A DNA stretch of 64,000 nucleotides from an uncultured Atopobium sp. (GCA_938028565.1 CALIZS010000006.1:1-64000), one strand, 5' to 3'; shown: positions 51,754 to 61,452, numbered from the stretch's first letter. Program-made: numbers and translations. Notes: a model not told the origin generated them from the letters alone.

Positions 51754-52875
51754 TTACTGCTTTTGTGGCTTCCAATTCACGTAATTTTCATCAAAAAGTT
51801 TCTGGTATGAGCTGGAGCCGCTGGAGTCTCTGACGTTATCAACTGGCGCCAAGATGTTGTCTTTGTCCTGAGAAGGATTGTTAGAAGCAACTGAGCGCTT
51901 CCATCCCTCACTCAAAGCATCGGAGCGATTACGAAGCCAGTTACCCAGTTTGGTGAGATTTTCAATAGTCTGACGATAGTTTCCGTTGGAATCATCAAGA
52001 CTAGATAGGTCAGAGATGACGTTACTAATATCCAGGGAAATCTGCTCTGCTTCCTGTTGAGCATCGGCGCGCTCCTGATCAGAGCCAGTAATGGCAAGCT
52101 GATCAAAGGTTTTCTCGTTATCATCAAGGCGCTTTGAGAGGTCTCCAAGCTTCTGATAATCACTATCAAGTGCGTCAAAAACAGCATCCGAACTTGTATT
52201 TTGCTGAGTTGCACTGGTGTCTTGACCCGTAAGGTGCGTAACAGGAGTGGTGGTAGGAGTAGATGAGACTGGTGCCTCAACCTTTGCACGATTATCGGTT
52301 GCCTGAGGGTCCCACGGATGCGTGATGACAAAGATTGCAGCTACTACAAGCGAGGTAACAAGAAGTGCTGAGAGCAGAATAACGCGCGTACGCGGGATTC
52401 CTTCAGCTTCAGGGAGATTCTCTTTTGAAGGCTCGGAAGGGATTGCAGACTCAAAGCGAGGGGCTGGCCTGCGACTTACCGAGGCAAACGCGCTGGTAGT
52501 GTCTGGGTCAGCGTTATCGGCTGGCATTTGTTGCAAAACAGTGGGATCTGCTGCGACAAAAGAGGATGCATCATACTCTGCGTCTACAAGCGGATCGGTC
52601 TTCTCGCCAGGTGCTGGAGCGGCGTCAATCTCTGGGAGCTTGATGTTACGTGTGGGCCTGATGGCTCGAGCTGGACGGGCAGCAGGTACCGCCTGTGGCA
52701 AAGGAAGGCCGCACTTGGGGCAGCTTTCTGCGGCGGCAGCCACCAAGGCACCACAATGAGGGCACCAATGAGCTTGAGTAACAGGAATCCTTTGGGTTAA
52801 ACTTAGATCAATCTGACAATGAGGGCAGGTTAAAGCCCCTTCATCGACCTCAGATCCACAGTTTGGACAACGCAT
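51754..52875 (-). CDS. Double zinc-ribbon membrane protein, function unknown
   Basis: 373 residues. Two zinc ribbons at the N-terminus: C3-C6 with C17-C20, and C38-C41 with C52-C55 (each a CxxC pair). A Pro/Ala/Glu-rich linker follows, then one membrane helix (about 170-190: ILLSALLVTSLVVAAIFVI), and an extracytoplasmic helical region (DYQKLGDLSKRLDDNEKTF...) likely a coiled-coil. ATG start with GGAGGG. Function unknown; located between the P-type ATPase and the cyclophilin. Confidence 0.75.
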   Translation of the reverse strand: MRCPNCGSEVDEGALTCPHCQIDLSLTQRIPVTQAHWCPHCGALVAAAAESCPKCGLPLPQAVPAARPARAIRPTRNIKLPEIDAAPAPGEKTDPLVDAEYDASSFVAADPTVLQQMPADNADPDTTSAFASVSRRPAPRFESAIPSEPSKENLPEAEGIPRTRVILLSALLVTSLVVAAIFVITHPWDPQATDNRAKVEAPVSSTPTTTPVTHLTGQDTSATQQNTSSDAVFDALDSDYQKLGDLSKRLDDNEKTFDQLAITGSDQERADAQQEAEQISLDISNVISDLSSLDDSNGNYRQTIENLTKLGNWLRNRSDALSEGWKRSVASNNPSQDKDNILAPVDNVRDSSGSSSYQKLFDENYVNWKPQKQ

Positions 52876-52908
52876 ACACCCTCCACAACCCTTTGCTTGT
52901 GCTTCAGT

Positions 52909-55353
52909 TTAATCGTTTATATCAGCAAAAGAGCTATAAGTTGACTTTCCTCCCATTAATCTCACAACCAGGTCAAAGAATCGATCCTTTGTATAGTTGT
53001 GAATATAACGCTCGGAAATTCTGTTGAAGATAATAACGGAAATCACCAGACAAATTGCCAAGTACGGCAAGATGCGTGGGGTGAGAGGTGCAATACGGAA
53101 GAAGTCCTGAGCAACCGTACACCCGCCAACAACAATGGCAATGCAAACAACAAGAAGCGCAATGCGAAGTTTGGTGAGCGGCAAAGAAATCCTTCTGAGC
53201 AGCGCAAAACCAACTGTTGCGGTAGTGATAAGCGCCATCGTAGACACCTGAGATAGGTTCAACTTAAACAGATGACCTGCGGTCATAAGAAGCGCAAGCG
53301 TGATAGTTACCGCAATAGAAGCAGGCAGTGACTTGCGCAAAATGTTGACCAGGAAGTTACCCTTTACGCGATCGTGATTTGGCTCAAGCGCCAACACAAA
53401 CGATGGCAGGCCAACGGTTGCAAATGAAAGCAGCGACATCTGAACAGGAATAAAGGGGTATGGTGGCGCAATAATGCAATAGAGCGCTAAAGCCGCGGTA
53501 TAAACCGTCTTTACAAGAATGAGCGCAGCAGATCGCTGAAGGTTGTTAATAGAGCGCCTACCTTCGGCAACAACTTCTGGCATATGGGCAAAGTCATTGT
53601 CTGCCAGAACAATCTCTGCAACATTTCTAGCTGCAGCAGAACCAGAAGCAACAGAAATAGAACAGTCCGACTGCCTTAGTGCCAAGATATCGTTGACGCC
53701 GTCGCCGGTCATGGCAACCGTGTGACCAAGATTCTGGAGTGCAATAACAAGCTGACGCTTCTGTTCTGGCGTAACGCGACCAAATACGTGGTACTTCTCG
53801 ACAGCTGCAGCAATATCTGCCTCTGTGTGTAGCGTGGTTGCATCTACCCAACCGTCGGCATGAGGGACACCCGCTCGCTCAGCAATAGCGGAGACGGTAC
53901 GAGGGTCATCGCCCGAAATAACGCGCAGGTCAACGCCTTGTTCAAGGAAATACGCAATGGTTTGTGGGGCAGTCTCTCTAATCTGATCCCTAAGCACTAC
54001 GTAACCTAGGAGCTGAGGAGTTCCCTGGAAAGTATCGTTCTGGTCAAATCCGTCAACGCTACAGGCAACCAGCACGCGCTCAATGGACGCAAACGCATCA
54101 GACGATGCGATAACGTCCGCCGCCTCGGGACCAAGCACAAACTGAGCAGCACCGATAACAAATGCCTGTTCGTCCTCAGTGACGCAGCCAGAGTACTTTC
54201 TCTTGGAAGAAAACGCCACAACGCGAGAAGGACGTTTGCTTTGAATCCCCTGCTTGGATGCGTACGCAAGGATTGCCGTAGCCGTATCGTTAGCGTCATC
54301 TTTGTTTGCGCCGACAACGTTTACAGCCGCTTGCAGAGCGCCCGCAGCCTCAGTAATTGGCGTAAACGAAGCGTCCAAAACACGAGCAACTTCCATGTTT
54401 CCCGTGGTAATAGTGCCCGTCTTGTCCAAACAAAGGGTATCTACGCGTGCCAGCGTTTCAATGCAGTATTGCTGCTGAACCAAAACATTCTTCTGACCAA
54501 GTCTAATGGTTGCAATAGCAAGAACCGAGCTGGTGAGAAGAACAAGCCCTTGAGGAATCATGCCAATAACGGCAGCAATCATCGAAAGAAGCGCTTCATT
54601 TAAATCAGCATTACCAATGAAATAGGTACGAACAAAAAGACCAATACCCAGCGGAATCAAACCAATGGAACCTGCGCGAATAATCGACTTAATGGTGGTG
54701 AGAATCTCTGAATTGATCTCTTTTACAAACTTAGCTTCTGCGTTAATACGCGCAGCATAGCCTTCCTGACCTACACGGCATACCCTACCAACAAGACTGC
54801 CCCTCTCGACAAAACTACCAGAGAGAAGCTCGTCTCCCGTGGTCTTTTGCACGGGCTCTGCCTCACCAGTTAGAAGGCTTTCATCAACGCTTACGTGCTC
54901 TGACACAAGAATACTGTCAGCAGGAATTTGATCGCCTGTCTTTAAGCGCACAAGATCATCGATGACAAGCTCATCTGGTTTGATAAAGGTATCTTTTCCG
55001 TCACGAATTACACAAACACTCTGAGCTGTCATAAGAGACAGGCGGTCAATCATGCGTTTTGCACGAATCTCTTGCACAATACCAATGACCAAGTTTGCAA
55101 GAACTACGCTCATGAACAGTGCATTTCTGTACTGTCCCGTTACAACAACAAGCAGCGCCATCAAAACATTAACTATGTTAAAGAGCGTAAAGCTGTGCTC
55201 TGCAACAATCTGAGCAATAGATTTGGTTTTGACGTCTGTATTAGTATTGACTTTACCTGCAGATACTCTCTCTGCAACTTCTTTTGACGTCAAGCCTTCA
55301 TACGTTTCTTCAAAACGTTTGCTATTCTTGCCTGCACTGTCTTGCAATGACAT
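52909..55353 (-). CDS. Cation-translocating P-type ATPase
   Basis: 814 residues. Order: membrane helices, actuator loop TGEAEPVQK (162-170), M4 with IGMIPQGLVLLTS (PQG at 267-269, where many metal or Ca pumps have PEG), phosphorylation Asp310 (DKTGTITTGN), nucleotide domain, MTGDGVNDILAL and a six-helix C-terminal half. It hydrolyses ATP to export or import a cation; the ion cannot be assigned, and the PQG variant is a clue worth checking. ATG start with GGAG upstream. The stop is 33 bases before the zinc-ribbon gene. Confidence 0.9.
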   Translation of the reverse strand: MSLQDSAGKNSKRFEETYEGLTSKEVAERVSAGKVNTNTDVKTKSIAQIVAEHSFTLFNIVNVLMALLVVVTGQYRNALFMSVVLANLVIGIVQEIRAKRMIDRLSLMTAQSVCVIRDGKDTFIKPDELVIDDLVRLKTGDQIPADSILVSEHVSVDESLLTGEAEPVQKTTGDELLSGSFVERGSLVGRVCRVGQEGYAARINAEAKFVKEINSEILTTIKSIIRAGSIGLIPLGIGLFVRTYFIGNADLNEALLSMIAAVIGMIPQGLVLLTSSVLAIATIRLGQKNVLVQQQYCIETLARVDTLCLDKTGTITTGNMEVARVLDASFTPITEAAGALQAAVNVVGANKDDANDTATAILAYASKQGIQSKRPSRVVAFSSKRKYSGCVTEDEQAFVIGAAQFVLGPEAADVIASSDAFASIERVLVACSVDGFDQNDTFQGTPQLLGYVVLRDQIRETAPQTIAYFLEQGVDLRVISGDDPRTVSAIAERAGVPHADGWVDATTLHTEADIAAAVEKYHVFGRVTPEQKRQLVIALQNLGHTVAMTGDGVNDILALRQSDCSISVASGSAAARNVAEIVLADNDFAHMPEVVAEGRRSINNLQRSAALILVKTVYTAALALYCIIAPPYPFIPVQMSLLSFATVGLPSFVLALEPNHDRVKGNFLVNILRKSLPASIAVTITLALLMTAGHLFKLNLSQVSTMALITTATVGFALLRRISLPLTKLRIALLVVCIAIVVGGCTVAQDFFRIAPLTPRILPYLAICLVISVIIFNRISERYIHNYTKDRFFDLVVRLMGGKSTYSSFADIND

Positions 55354-55393
55354 ATAAACAATCTCCAGTCAGTGATGGCCGGTTTTTTGCACG

Positions 55394-55470
55394 TGGTGAC
55401 CCCGGTGGGTTTCGAACCCACGACCTTTTGCTCCGGAGGCAAACGCTCTAATCCACTGAGCTACGGAGTC
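55394..55470 (-). tRNA. tRNA-Arg (CCG)
   Basis: A 77-nt cloverleaf on the minus strand beginning GACTCCGTAGCTCAG, anticodon stem TTTGC/GCAAA with loop CTCCGGA, anticodon CCG, T arm GGTTCGAAACC, CCA encoded. It lies between the P-type ATPase and the divergent aroB. Confidence 0.95.
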
Positions 55471-55546
55471 ATGGTGCATAAGTATACCCCAGCCTACTTG
55501 CTGTCTTTTGTAACGGTTTGCGTAATTTTCTTCTGGTATTTTCCCA

Positions 55547-55555
55547 TGCTAAAAT
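55547..55555 (+). promoter_or_regulatory. Extended -10 promoter of aroB
   Basis: TGCTAAAAT (TGn extension plus -10 TAAAAT, hexamer 55550-55555), 26 bases before the aroB ATG; the -35 region is weak (TTTTCT at 18 bases), which extended -10 promoters tolerate. Confidence 0.5.
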
Positions 55556-55581
55556 GAATTCAACCAGCAAATGAGGAGCTC

Positions 55582-56661
55582 ATGAATACTATTTCTGTTG
55601 ACCTAACATCCGATTCATATCAAATTCATGTAGGGCATCACCTGCTTGCGCAGGCCGGAAACCTTATTCATTCCTGCACCTCAGGGTCAAAGATTCTTGT
55701 AGTCACTCATCCAGATTTGAACATGCTCTTTGGCACAGAACTTCTCGCCTCGTTAGAGTCAGCTGGCTATTCTGTCACAACTACCGAAGTTCCCACAGGT
55801 GAGCATGCAAAATCATTTGAGTCGTATCAAAAGCTGGTAAGTGTTCTGGCAGAAAATCGTTTTACCCGAGAAGACATTATTGTGGCTTTTGGCGGAGGCG
55901 TCATTGGCGATCTTGCGGGATTTGCTGCAGCCACCTACATGCGCGGCTGTGTGCTCGTCCACATTCCCACCTCGTTTTTGGCAATGATTGACTCCTCGAT
56001 TGGTGGAAAAACTGCTATTGACCTGGCCTTTGGAAAAAATCTGGTTGGAGCCTTCTATAACCCCAAGGCCGTTATTGTTGACCTTGAGCTGCTGAACTCT
56101 ATTCCGACTCCCCTCTTGCAAGATAGCTGCGGAGAGCTTATTAAATATGGCGTTCTTTCTGGACATGAGCTCTTCAATAAAATCTCTCTGGCGAGAAACC
56201 CTGTGCAGGTCATCGACGTGTCGTCTAGGCAAGAACTCATTCAAGCGTGCATTGAAATAAAGAAGTCAATCGTTGAAGCAGACTTCAAAGAAGCAGGGTC
56301 TAGAAAATTGCTCAATCTGGGCCATACACTTGGCCATGCTATTGAGACGCTCAGCAACTTTGAACTTGGACACGGCTCTTGTGTGGCTGCTGGAACTTCC
56401 CTGTTGGCAAAAGCCTGTTCCAAGCTTGGTCTTTGTTCTGTTGAAGACACAGAGAACATCATTACACTTACGCAGTCATATAACCTTCCTACCAGCACTT
56501 CATTTACTGTGGAAGAGCTTTACAGCGCAGCACTTCATGACAAGAAAAGCCACACAGATTCAATTGATATGGCGCTTATCTATGGCATAGGTGATGTACG
56601 TATTGAGCGCAAATCATTTACAGAACTTAAACAGCTTATTGAATTGGCAAATGAAGGCTAA
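55582..56661 (+). CDS. aroB: 3-dehydroquinate synthase
   Basis: 359 residues. NAD-binding and active-site stretches AFGGGVIGDLAGFAAATYMRG, HIPTSFLAMIDSSIGGKTAID and LLNLGHTLGHAIE are intact. It turns DAHP into 3-dehydroquinate, the second shikimate step. ATG start with GAGGAG 3 bases upstream. It opens the aro cluster, but no DAHP synthase gene is in this window. Two motif copies in different frames (55742, 56190) lie in the gene. Its end overlaps the convergent aldolase by 4 bases. Confidence 0.96.
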   Translation: MNTISVDLTSDSYQIHVGHHLLAQAGNLIHSCTSGSKILVVTHPDLNMLFGTELLASLESAGYSVTTTEVPTGEHAKSFESYQKLVSVLAENRFTREDIIVAFGGGVIGDLAGFAAATYMRGCVLVHIPTSFLAMIDSSIGGKTAIDLAFGKNLVGAFYNPKAVIVDLELLNSIPTPLLQDSCGELIKYGVLSGHELFNKISLARNPVQVIDVSSRQELIQACIEIKKSIVEADFKEAGSRKLLNLGHTLGHAIETLSNFELGHGSCVAAGTSLLAKACSKLGLCSVEDTENIITLTQSYNLPTSTSFTVEELYSAALHDKKSHTDSIDMALIYGIGDVRIERKSFTELKQLIELANEG

Positions 56662-57284
56662 CGTCCTTGACGCTCTAGCTCTTCTGCAAGCTTGTGTACT
56701 GACTGTTTTAGAGCAGTCTTGTCTTCAGCTAGGATATCGTTTTTGTTGAAGATGCCATTAGCAGTTCCAACATAGGCGTATCCACCAGCAAATACTTCAG
56801 CAATAGTATCTGTTGTAACGCCACCAACCGCCATAAGCGGTACGTTTCCTAAAGGCTCGCATACCTTTTTGGCGTATCCATAACTAACTTCATTTGCGGG
56901 GAATACTTTGACAATATCTGCACCAAGAGCAAATGCATGAGAAATCTCTGTTGGCGAAAACGCTCCCGGAACACTCAAAATCTCATGCTCTTTGCAGTAG
57001 TCAAACATCTCTTCAGAGAACAGCGTTGGAGCTAAAACAAACGTGGCGCCAGCTTTATGAGCCGTCCGCAGATCTTCAAGAGTAAGTACGGTACCAGCGC
57101 CAATATTGATATCAGAGCTATATTCACTGGACAGCTTCTGAATTAACGAGGCAGCTTCTGGAGTGTTCATGGTTACTTCAACGTTATGTACAGGAGAATC
57201 AACAAGAACCTCAACGACAGCTTTAACCTGATTGTACGTATAACCACGTAAAACCTGAGTTACGGCACTAAAAGGTTTATTCAC
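56658..57284 (-). CDS. eda: KHG/KDPG aldolase family protein
   Basis: 208 residues, a complete class I aldolase barrel with the Schiff-base Lys126 (DIVKVFPA), Glu36 (VEVTMNTPEA), Thr in GAGTVLT and VPGAFSPTEI. The position usually occupied by Arg in the EVTLRT motif of E. coli KDPG aldolase is Asn40 here, so substrate preference may differ. It cleaves 2-keto-3-deoxy acids to pyruvate and an aldehyde. It lies antisense between aroB and aroA, not obviously part of aromatic synthesis. GTG start with GGAGGA upstream. A VOC protein of the aldolase-associated type is at 177-569. Confidence 0.88.
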   Translation of the reverse strand: MNKPFSAVTQVLRGYTYNQVKAVVEVLVDSPVHNVEVTMNTPEAASLIQKLSSEYSSDINIGAGTVLTLEDLRTAHKAGATFVLAPTLFSEEMFDYCKEHEILSVPGAFSPTEISHAFALGADIVKVFPANEVSYGYAKKVCEPLGNVPLMAVGGVTTDTIAEVFAGGYAYVGTANGIFNKNDILAEDKTALKQSVHKLAEELERQGR

Positions 57285-57386
57285 TTGCTTCCTCCTTTAA
57301 TCTTCAAACAATTTTAACCATATCCTTCTCTGACACTCAACTGCGGTATTCTTACATCAAGCAATTAGTTATGGAGCGTGTGAAAA

Positions 57387-58667
57387 ATGGATGTTTCAAT
57401 AACTCCTCATGATTTATTTGGAACGGTAGAAGCCATCCCGTCAAAATCATGCGCTCATCGCGCTCTCATCTGCGCTTCATTTGCAAACGGCACTACCAAC
57501 ATTACCTGTCCTTACATCTCAGAGGACATTCAAGTAACTGTTGATTGTCTTAAAGCTTTAGGCACCACTATCGCTAGAACCAAACAGGGATTTAGAGTTG
57601 TCCCTGCAAAAGAGCAAAATCGCCCTCAAAACGTGCAGTTTAACTGCAAAGAATCTGGCACCACGCTCAGGTTTTTACTCCCCCTTCTGGGCGCGCTAAA
57701 CGTAAACGCCACAATTACTGCAGAAGGAAGACTCTTTTCTCGACCTCTAGAACCGCTTGTCTCAGAACTCTCTGCCCATGGTATGTCTTTTAGCTGGCAA
57801 GACGAGAAGACCCTTGAGGTTTCAGGCAAACTTATTGGCGGTTTATTTGAGCTACCAGGAGATATTTCATCTCAATTTATTTCTGGACTTTTGCTGTCAT
57901 TGCCTTTGTTAAACGAATCTTCAACACTACAGATTACAGGGTCCATCCAGTCAAAAGACTATCTGGCTATCACAGAGCACGTATTGAAAGACTTTGGCGT
58001 TACTACTGTATTTGATACAAAGAATGCCACCTATACCATTGAACCTCAACACTACGTTTGTCCAGGCGTTTATTCAATCGAAGGAGATTGGTCAAACGCT
58101 GCGCCATGGCTTGCCGTAGGTGCAATTGGGCAAGGCGTAGAGGTCACAGGACTCTCCATGCAAAGTGTCCAGGGAGACAGAGCTATCTTGGCCGCATTAT
58201 CGCTTGTGGGCGCACGTGTTTCTCGCCAGCAAAAAGGTGCAGCTTGTATGATGGATCACCTGCGGCCGTTTACCATTTCTGTCTCTGAGGTGTGCGATCT
58301 TGCTCCAGTACTTGCTGCATTAGCTGCGTTTATCCCTGGAACAAGTAGGCTTACCAATATTCAGCGCCTTCGTCTTAAAGAGTCCGACCGCGTTCAAAGT
58401 ATCTGCAGCGTACTTAGGGCATTTGGTGTGACCGTTGAGCTCTCTGAAGATCAAACGGAGCTTATTATCACGGGAGGAAAACAGCCCGTCAGCTGCATTG
58501 TGGACTCGTGTAATGATCATCGTATGGTGATGATGGCAACTATTTTGGCTTCGTATGCAACGGGTCCTGTCATAATCACCCATGCCGAGGCAATCAATAA
58601 GTCGTATCCGCTCTTCTTTGAGCACTTTAAGCAGCTCGGTGGTGTCTGCCGCAGTATGGAGGCATAA
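57387..58667 (+). CDS. aroA: 3-phosphoshikimate 1-carboxyvinyltransferase (EPSP synthase)
   Basis: 426 residues. Substrate-binding KSCAHRALICASFANG, SGTTLRFLLPLLG (the variant of SGTTARLLLG), LKESDRVQS and the final DHRMVMM are present; IEGDWSNAAPWL replaces the usual EGDASSAA. It transfers the enolpyruvyl group of PEP to shikimate 3-phosphate. ATG start with GGAG upstream; the aroC ATG begins in the next base after its stop. Confidence 0.94.
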   Translation: MDVSITPHDLFGTVEAIPSKSCAHRALICASFANGTTNITCPYISEDIQVTVDCLKALGTTIARTKQGFRVVPAKEQNRPQNVQFNCKESGTTLRFLLPLLGALNVNATITAEGRLFSRPLEPLVSELSAHGMSFSWQDEKTLEVSGKLIGGLFELPGDISSQFISGLLLSLPLLNESSTLQITGSIQSKDYLAITEHVLKDFGVTTVFDTKNATYTIEPQHYVCPGVYSIEGDWSNAAPWLAVGAIGQGVEVTGLSMQSVQGDRAILAALSLVGARVSRQQKGAACMMDHLRPFTISVSEVCDLAPVLAALAAFIPGTSRLTNIQRLRLKESDRVQSICSVLRAFGVTVELSEDQTELIITGGKQPVSCIVDSCNDHRMVMMATILASYATGPVIITHAEAINKSYPLFFEHFKQLGGVCRSMEA

Positions 58668-59810
58668 ATGATGACCTCAACTTTTGGGACAACAGTAAAA
58701 GTATCTATTTTTGGCGAGTCTCATGCTCCAAAAATCGGCTGCACCATTAAAGGTTTACCTGCTGGTTTTGCCGTTGACTTAGCAGCTCTCAAGACATTCC
58801 TTCAAAGAAGATCTCCATCGCATCCATGGGATACTCCGCGTAAAGAGGCTGACAATCCACAGTTTATCTCTGGAATTTCAGCTGAGGGCATTCTAGATGG
58901 CTTCCCGCTTACCGTGGAGCTGCCTAACACCAACGTTCGCCCACAAGATTATGCTGCCACAAACCTTATTCCTCGGCCAGGACATGCTGATTTCTCTGCC
59001 TGGGTAAAATGGGGAGACTCGTACAAGCAAACGGGCGGAGGACATTTTTCCGCCCGCCTCACCGCTCCTCTGTGCATTGCAGGAGGAATAGCGCTCCAGA
59101 TTTTGCGAGCTCAGGGCATAACTATTGCAGCTCACGTTCTCAAAATAAAGGACGTCAACGATACTCCTCTTGAGCTCGTAGACAACTCACTTGAGGCCAA
59201 CAAACTACTTGCTCACCAAATGGATCAGCTGCTCCAAGCTGATCCTCAAGCGCTTCCTTTCCTTGATGCTCAAGCTGGCAAGAAAACCCGCGCACTCCTT
59301 ACGCAGCTGCGCTCAGAGAAAAATACCGTTGGCGGCATCATAGAATGTGCGGCAACGGGTGTTCCCGCAGGTATTGGGTGTCCTCATTTCCATGGGCTTG
59401 AAAATGCCATCTCTGCTGCAGTCTTTGGCGTTCCCGCTGTTAAAGCCATAGAATTTGGTAGCGGCATGAATGTTGCAAATTTTCTTGGCTCTGAGAATAA
59501 CGATGCTTACGAGGTGCGTAACGGCTCCGTTGTGCCAACCACCAATCATGCTGGAGGTATTCTGGGCGGTATTTCAACAGGCGCTCCCATCTGGTTTAGA
59601 TGTGCGTTAAAACCTATCTCGAGCATTGGCCTACCACAGAACTCGGTAAACCTTCAAACTATGGAACCAGAGCAGCTTATTGTTCAAGGCAGGCATGATG
59701 TAACTGCGGTTTTGCGCGCTGTTCCCTGCGTTGAAAGCGCTTTTGCGCTAGCTCTTCTCGACACCTTGTATTCCTGGCCCTCTGAGCAGAACGGATATAA
59801 CAATGACTAA
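58668..59810 (+). CDS. aroC: Chorismate synthase
   Basis: 380 residues. FGESHAPKIGCTIKGLPAGF, RRSPSHPWDTPRKEAD, RPGHADFSAWVKWG and the later RHDVTAVLRAVPCVESAFAL are typical. It makes chorismate from EPSP using reduced FMN. Two adjacent ATG codons are possible starts. It is directly abutted to aroA and overlaps the chorismate mutase by 8 bases. Confidence 0.95.
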   Translation: MMTSTFGTTVKVSIFGESHAPKIGCTIKGLPAGFAVDLAALKTFLQRRSPSHPWDTPRKEADNPQFISGISAEGILDGFPLTVELPNTNVRPQDYAATNLIPRPGHADFSAWVKWGDSYKQTGGGHFSARLTAPLCIAGGIALQILRAQGITIAAHVLKIKDVNDTPLELVDNSLEANKLLAHQMDQLLQADPQALPFLDAQAGKKTRALLTQLRSEKNTVGGIIECAATGVPAGIGCPHFHGLENAISAAVFGVPAVKAIEFGSGMNVANFLGSENNDAYEVRNGSVVPTTNHAGGILGGISTGAPIWFRCALKPISSIGLPQNSVNLQTMEPEQLIVQGRHDVTAVLRAVPCVESAFALALLDTLYSWPSEQNGYNND

Positions 59811-60075
59811 TCAACTAGAAACGCTTCGCCAGGAAATCGATTCAATTGATGCACAAATCTTTGACCTCTTTGAGCAAAGGATTGCGGTTGCCAAACAAAT
59901 TGGTGCTTACAAAAAAGAGCAGAACCTCGCTGTTCTTGATTCCTCAAGAGAAGATGCCAAAAAAGACCAGATTAAAGCCACTGTTTCTAATAAACTTGAA
60001 CCGTATGCTTTAGAGTTGCTTGAGGTTTTGATGAACGCCGCAAAGGCAGTTCAGGAGACACCTCGTGAGCTCTAA
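59803..60075 (+). CDS. Chorismate mutase (AroQ-type helical domain)
   Basis: 90 residues, a single-domain all-helical chorismate mutase: LRQEIDSIDAQIFDLFEQRIAVAKQIGAYKK followed by VLDSSREDAKKDQI and a third helix. Residues for transition-state binding (Arg11-type in the first helix, Arg28-type and Lys39-type) have candidate positions (R9, R32, K43). It converts chorismate to prephenate for Phe and Tyr. Overlaps aroC and aroE/K by a few bases, so translation is coupled. Confidence 0.9.
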   Translation: MTNQLETLRQEIDSIDAQIFDLFEQRIAVAKQIGAYKKEQNLAVLDSSREDAKKDQIKATVSNKLEPYALELLEVLMNAAKAVQETPREL

Positions 60076-61369
60076 AACTGTACAGCAAGGTTCAAGTAAC
60101 CCTACAGCCCCTCTTGCTCCTTACGGCCTTATTGGCGAGAAACTCTCTCATAGTTGGTCAGCAGCAATTCATGAAAGGTTGGGGTCATTTCCCTACCAGC
60201 TTCATGAGCTTTCTGCTTCTGAGCTGAAGGGTTTTCTCAAAAACCAACCATGGCAGGGCTTGAACGTTACTATCCCCTACAAAAAGGATGCCTACGCTCT
60301 TGCGGACTCATCTTCTGAGGATGCACAAGCTGTAGGAGCGGCAAATACCCTGGTAAAAGATGCTAATGGTTTTATAGCAGCAGACAACACCGATGTATAT
60401 GGCTTTGAGTATCTGGTAAAAAGCCTCAAGGTCAACTTGAGCCATAAAAAGGCAATTGTTTTAGGAGCCTTTGGTGGCGCTGGTCAGGCAATTTGCTATG
60501 CGCTCAAAAAAGGTGGTGCATATGTTGTAGGAGTCTCCAGGAACACTCACGAAAATTCTTCATATGTAGACTGCGCAATCACGTATGACAAGCTTAAATC
60601 ACACTGTGACGCTGATCTTCTTGTCAATGCAACGCCAGTAGGAATGTTTCCACATGCTGGTGTTTCTCCTCTTTCAAAAGAGGAACTTGCTGCTTTTACT
60701 TCCCTCCAATGCGTGATTGATCTTATCTATAATCCGCTGCGCTCTCAGCTTCTTTTAGACGCAGAAAGTCTTGGAATACTCAATGCAAATGGTTTAAAAA
60801 TGCTGGTGGCTCAAGCAGCTAGAGCAAGTTCGCTGTTTCTAGGCACAGATGTATCAGACTCTCAGATAGAAAACATCTCACGTGAGCTTCATGCTTCAAA
60901 AGAAAACATTGCACTTATTGGAATGCCGGGAGTTGGAAAGACCTCTACGGGAGAAGCCCTAGCAAAAATCCTGAATCATCCCTGGATAGACACTGATTTT
61001 CTCATCAAGCAGAAAGCTCACTGCGAGGCGGCAACCTACCTACAAACGCACGATGAAGCAGCATTTAGGCGTCTAGAACATGAAATAATTCAAGAGATTT
61101 CCAGCATGAGTGGTGCGGTAATCTCTTGTGGAGGTGGCGTAGTTGTCACACCTTCAAACTACCAGCTCCTCCGTCAAAATGGAAAGCTTGTCTACCTTAC
61201 GCGCCCGCTTGAAGACCTGGTTATTGTCGGCAGACCTCTTTCAGAACGTATGGGTGTTCAGAATCTTGCTGCAGTACGTATACCGCTCTACGAAGCATGG
61301 GCTGACGTAACCTTTTCTTGTCTCGGTAGTCCAGACGCAGATGCCAAGGGTCTTCTCGACACGCTTTAA
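60065..61369 (+). CDS. Shikimate dehydrogenase-shikimate kinase fusion
   Basis: 434 residues with two enzymes in one chain. Residues ~18-280 are AroE (IGEKLSHSWSAAIHE, NVTIPYKKDAYALA, DNTDVYGFEYLV, NADP motif GAFGGAGQA). Residues ~285-434 are AroK (IGMPGVGKTSTGEA Walker A, DTDFLI, AAFRRLEHEII, SCGGGVV, GRPLSER, RIPLYEAWAD), with the main catalytic residues present, though the C-terminus is short. It catalyses dehydroshikimate to shikimate to shikimate 3-phosphate. GTG start overlapping the chorismate mutase by 11 bases. Confidence 0.93.
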   Translation: MSSKTVQQGSSNPTAPLAPYGLIGEKLSHSWSAAIHERLGSFPYQLHELSASELKGFLKNQPWQGLNVTIPYKKDAYALADSSSEDAQAVGAANTLVKDANGFIAADNTDVYGFEYLVKSLKVNLSHKKAIVLGAFGGAGQAICYALKKGGAYVVGVSRNTHENSSYVDCAITYDKLKSHCDADLLVNATPVGMFPHAGVSPLSKEELAAFTSLQCVIDLIYNPLRSQLLLDAESLGILNANGLKMLVAQAARASSLFLGTDVSDSQIENISRELHASKENIALIGMPGVGKTSTGEALAKILNHPWIDTDFLIKQKAHCEAATYLQTHDEAAFRRLEHEIIQEISSMSGAVISCGGGVVVTPSNYQLLRQNGKLVYLTRPLEDLVIVGRPLSERMGVQNLAAVRIPLYEAWADVTFSCLGSPDADAKGLLDTL

Positions 61370-61452
61370 GCATAACAGTAAGCGTTCGCAGTTATTTTTT
61401 AACCGTTCACCGGACGGACAAGAGACGTGTCATTTTGGCACGTTAAAGCCCC

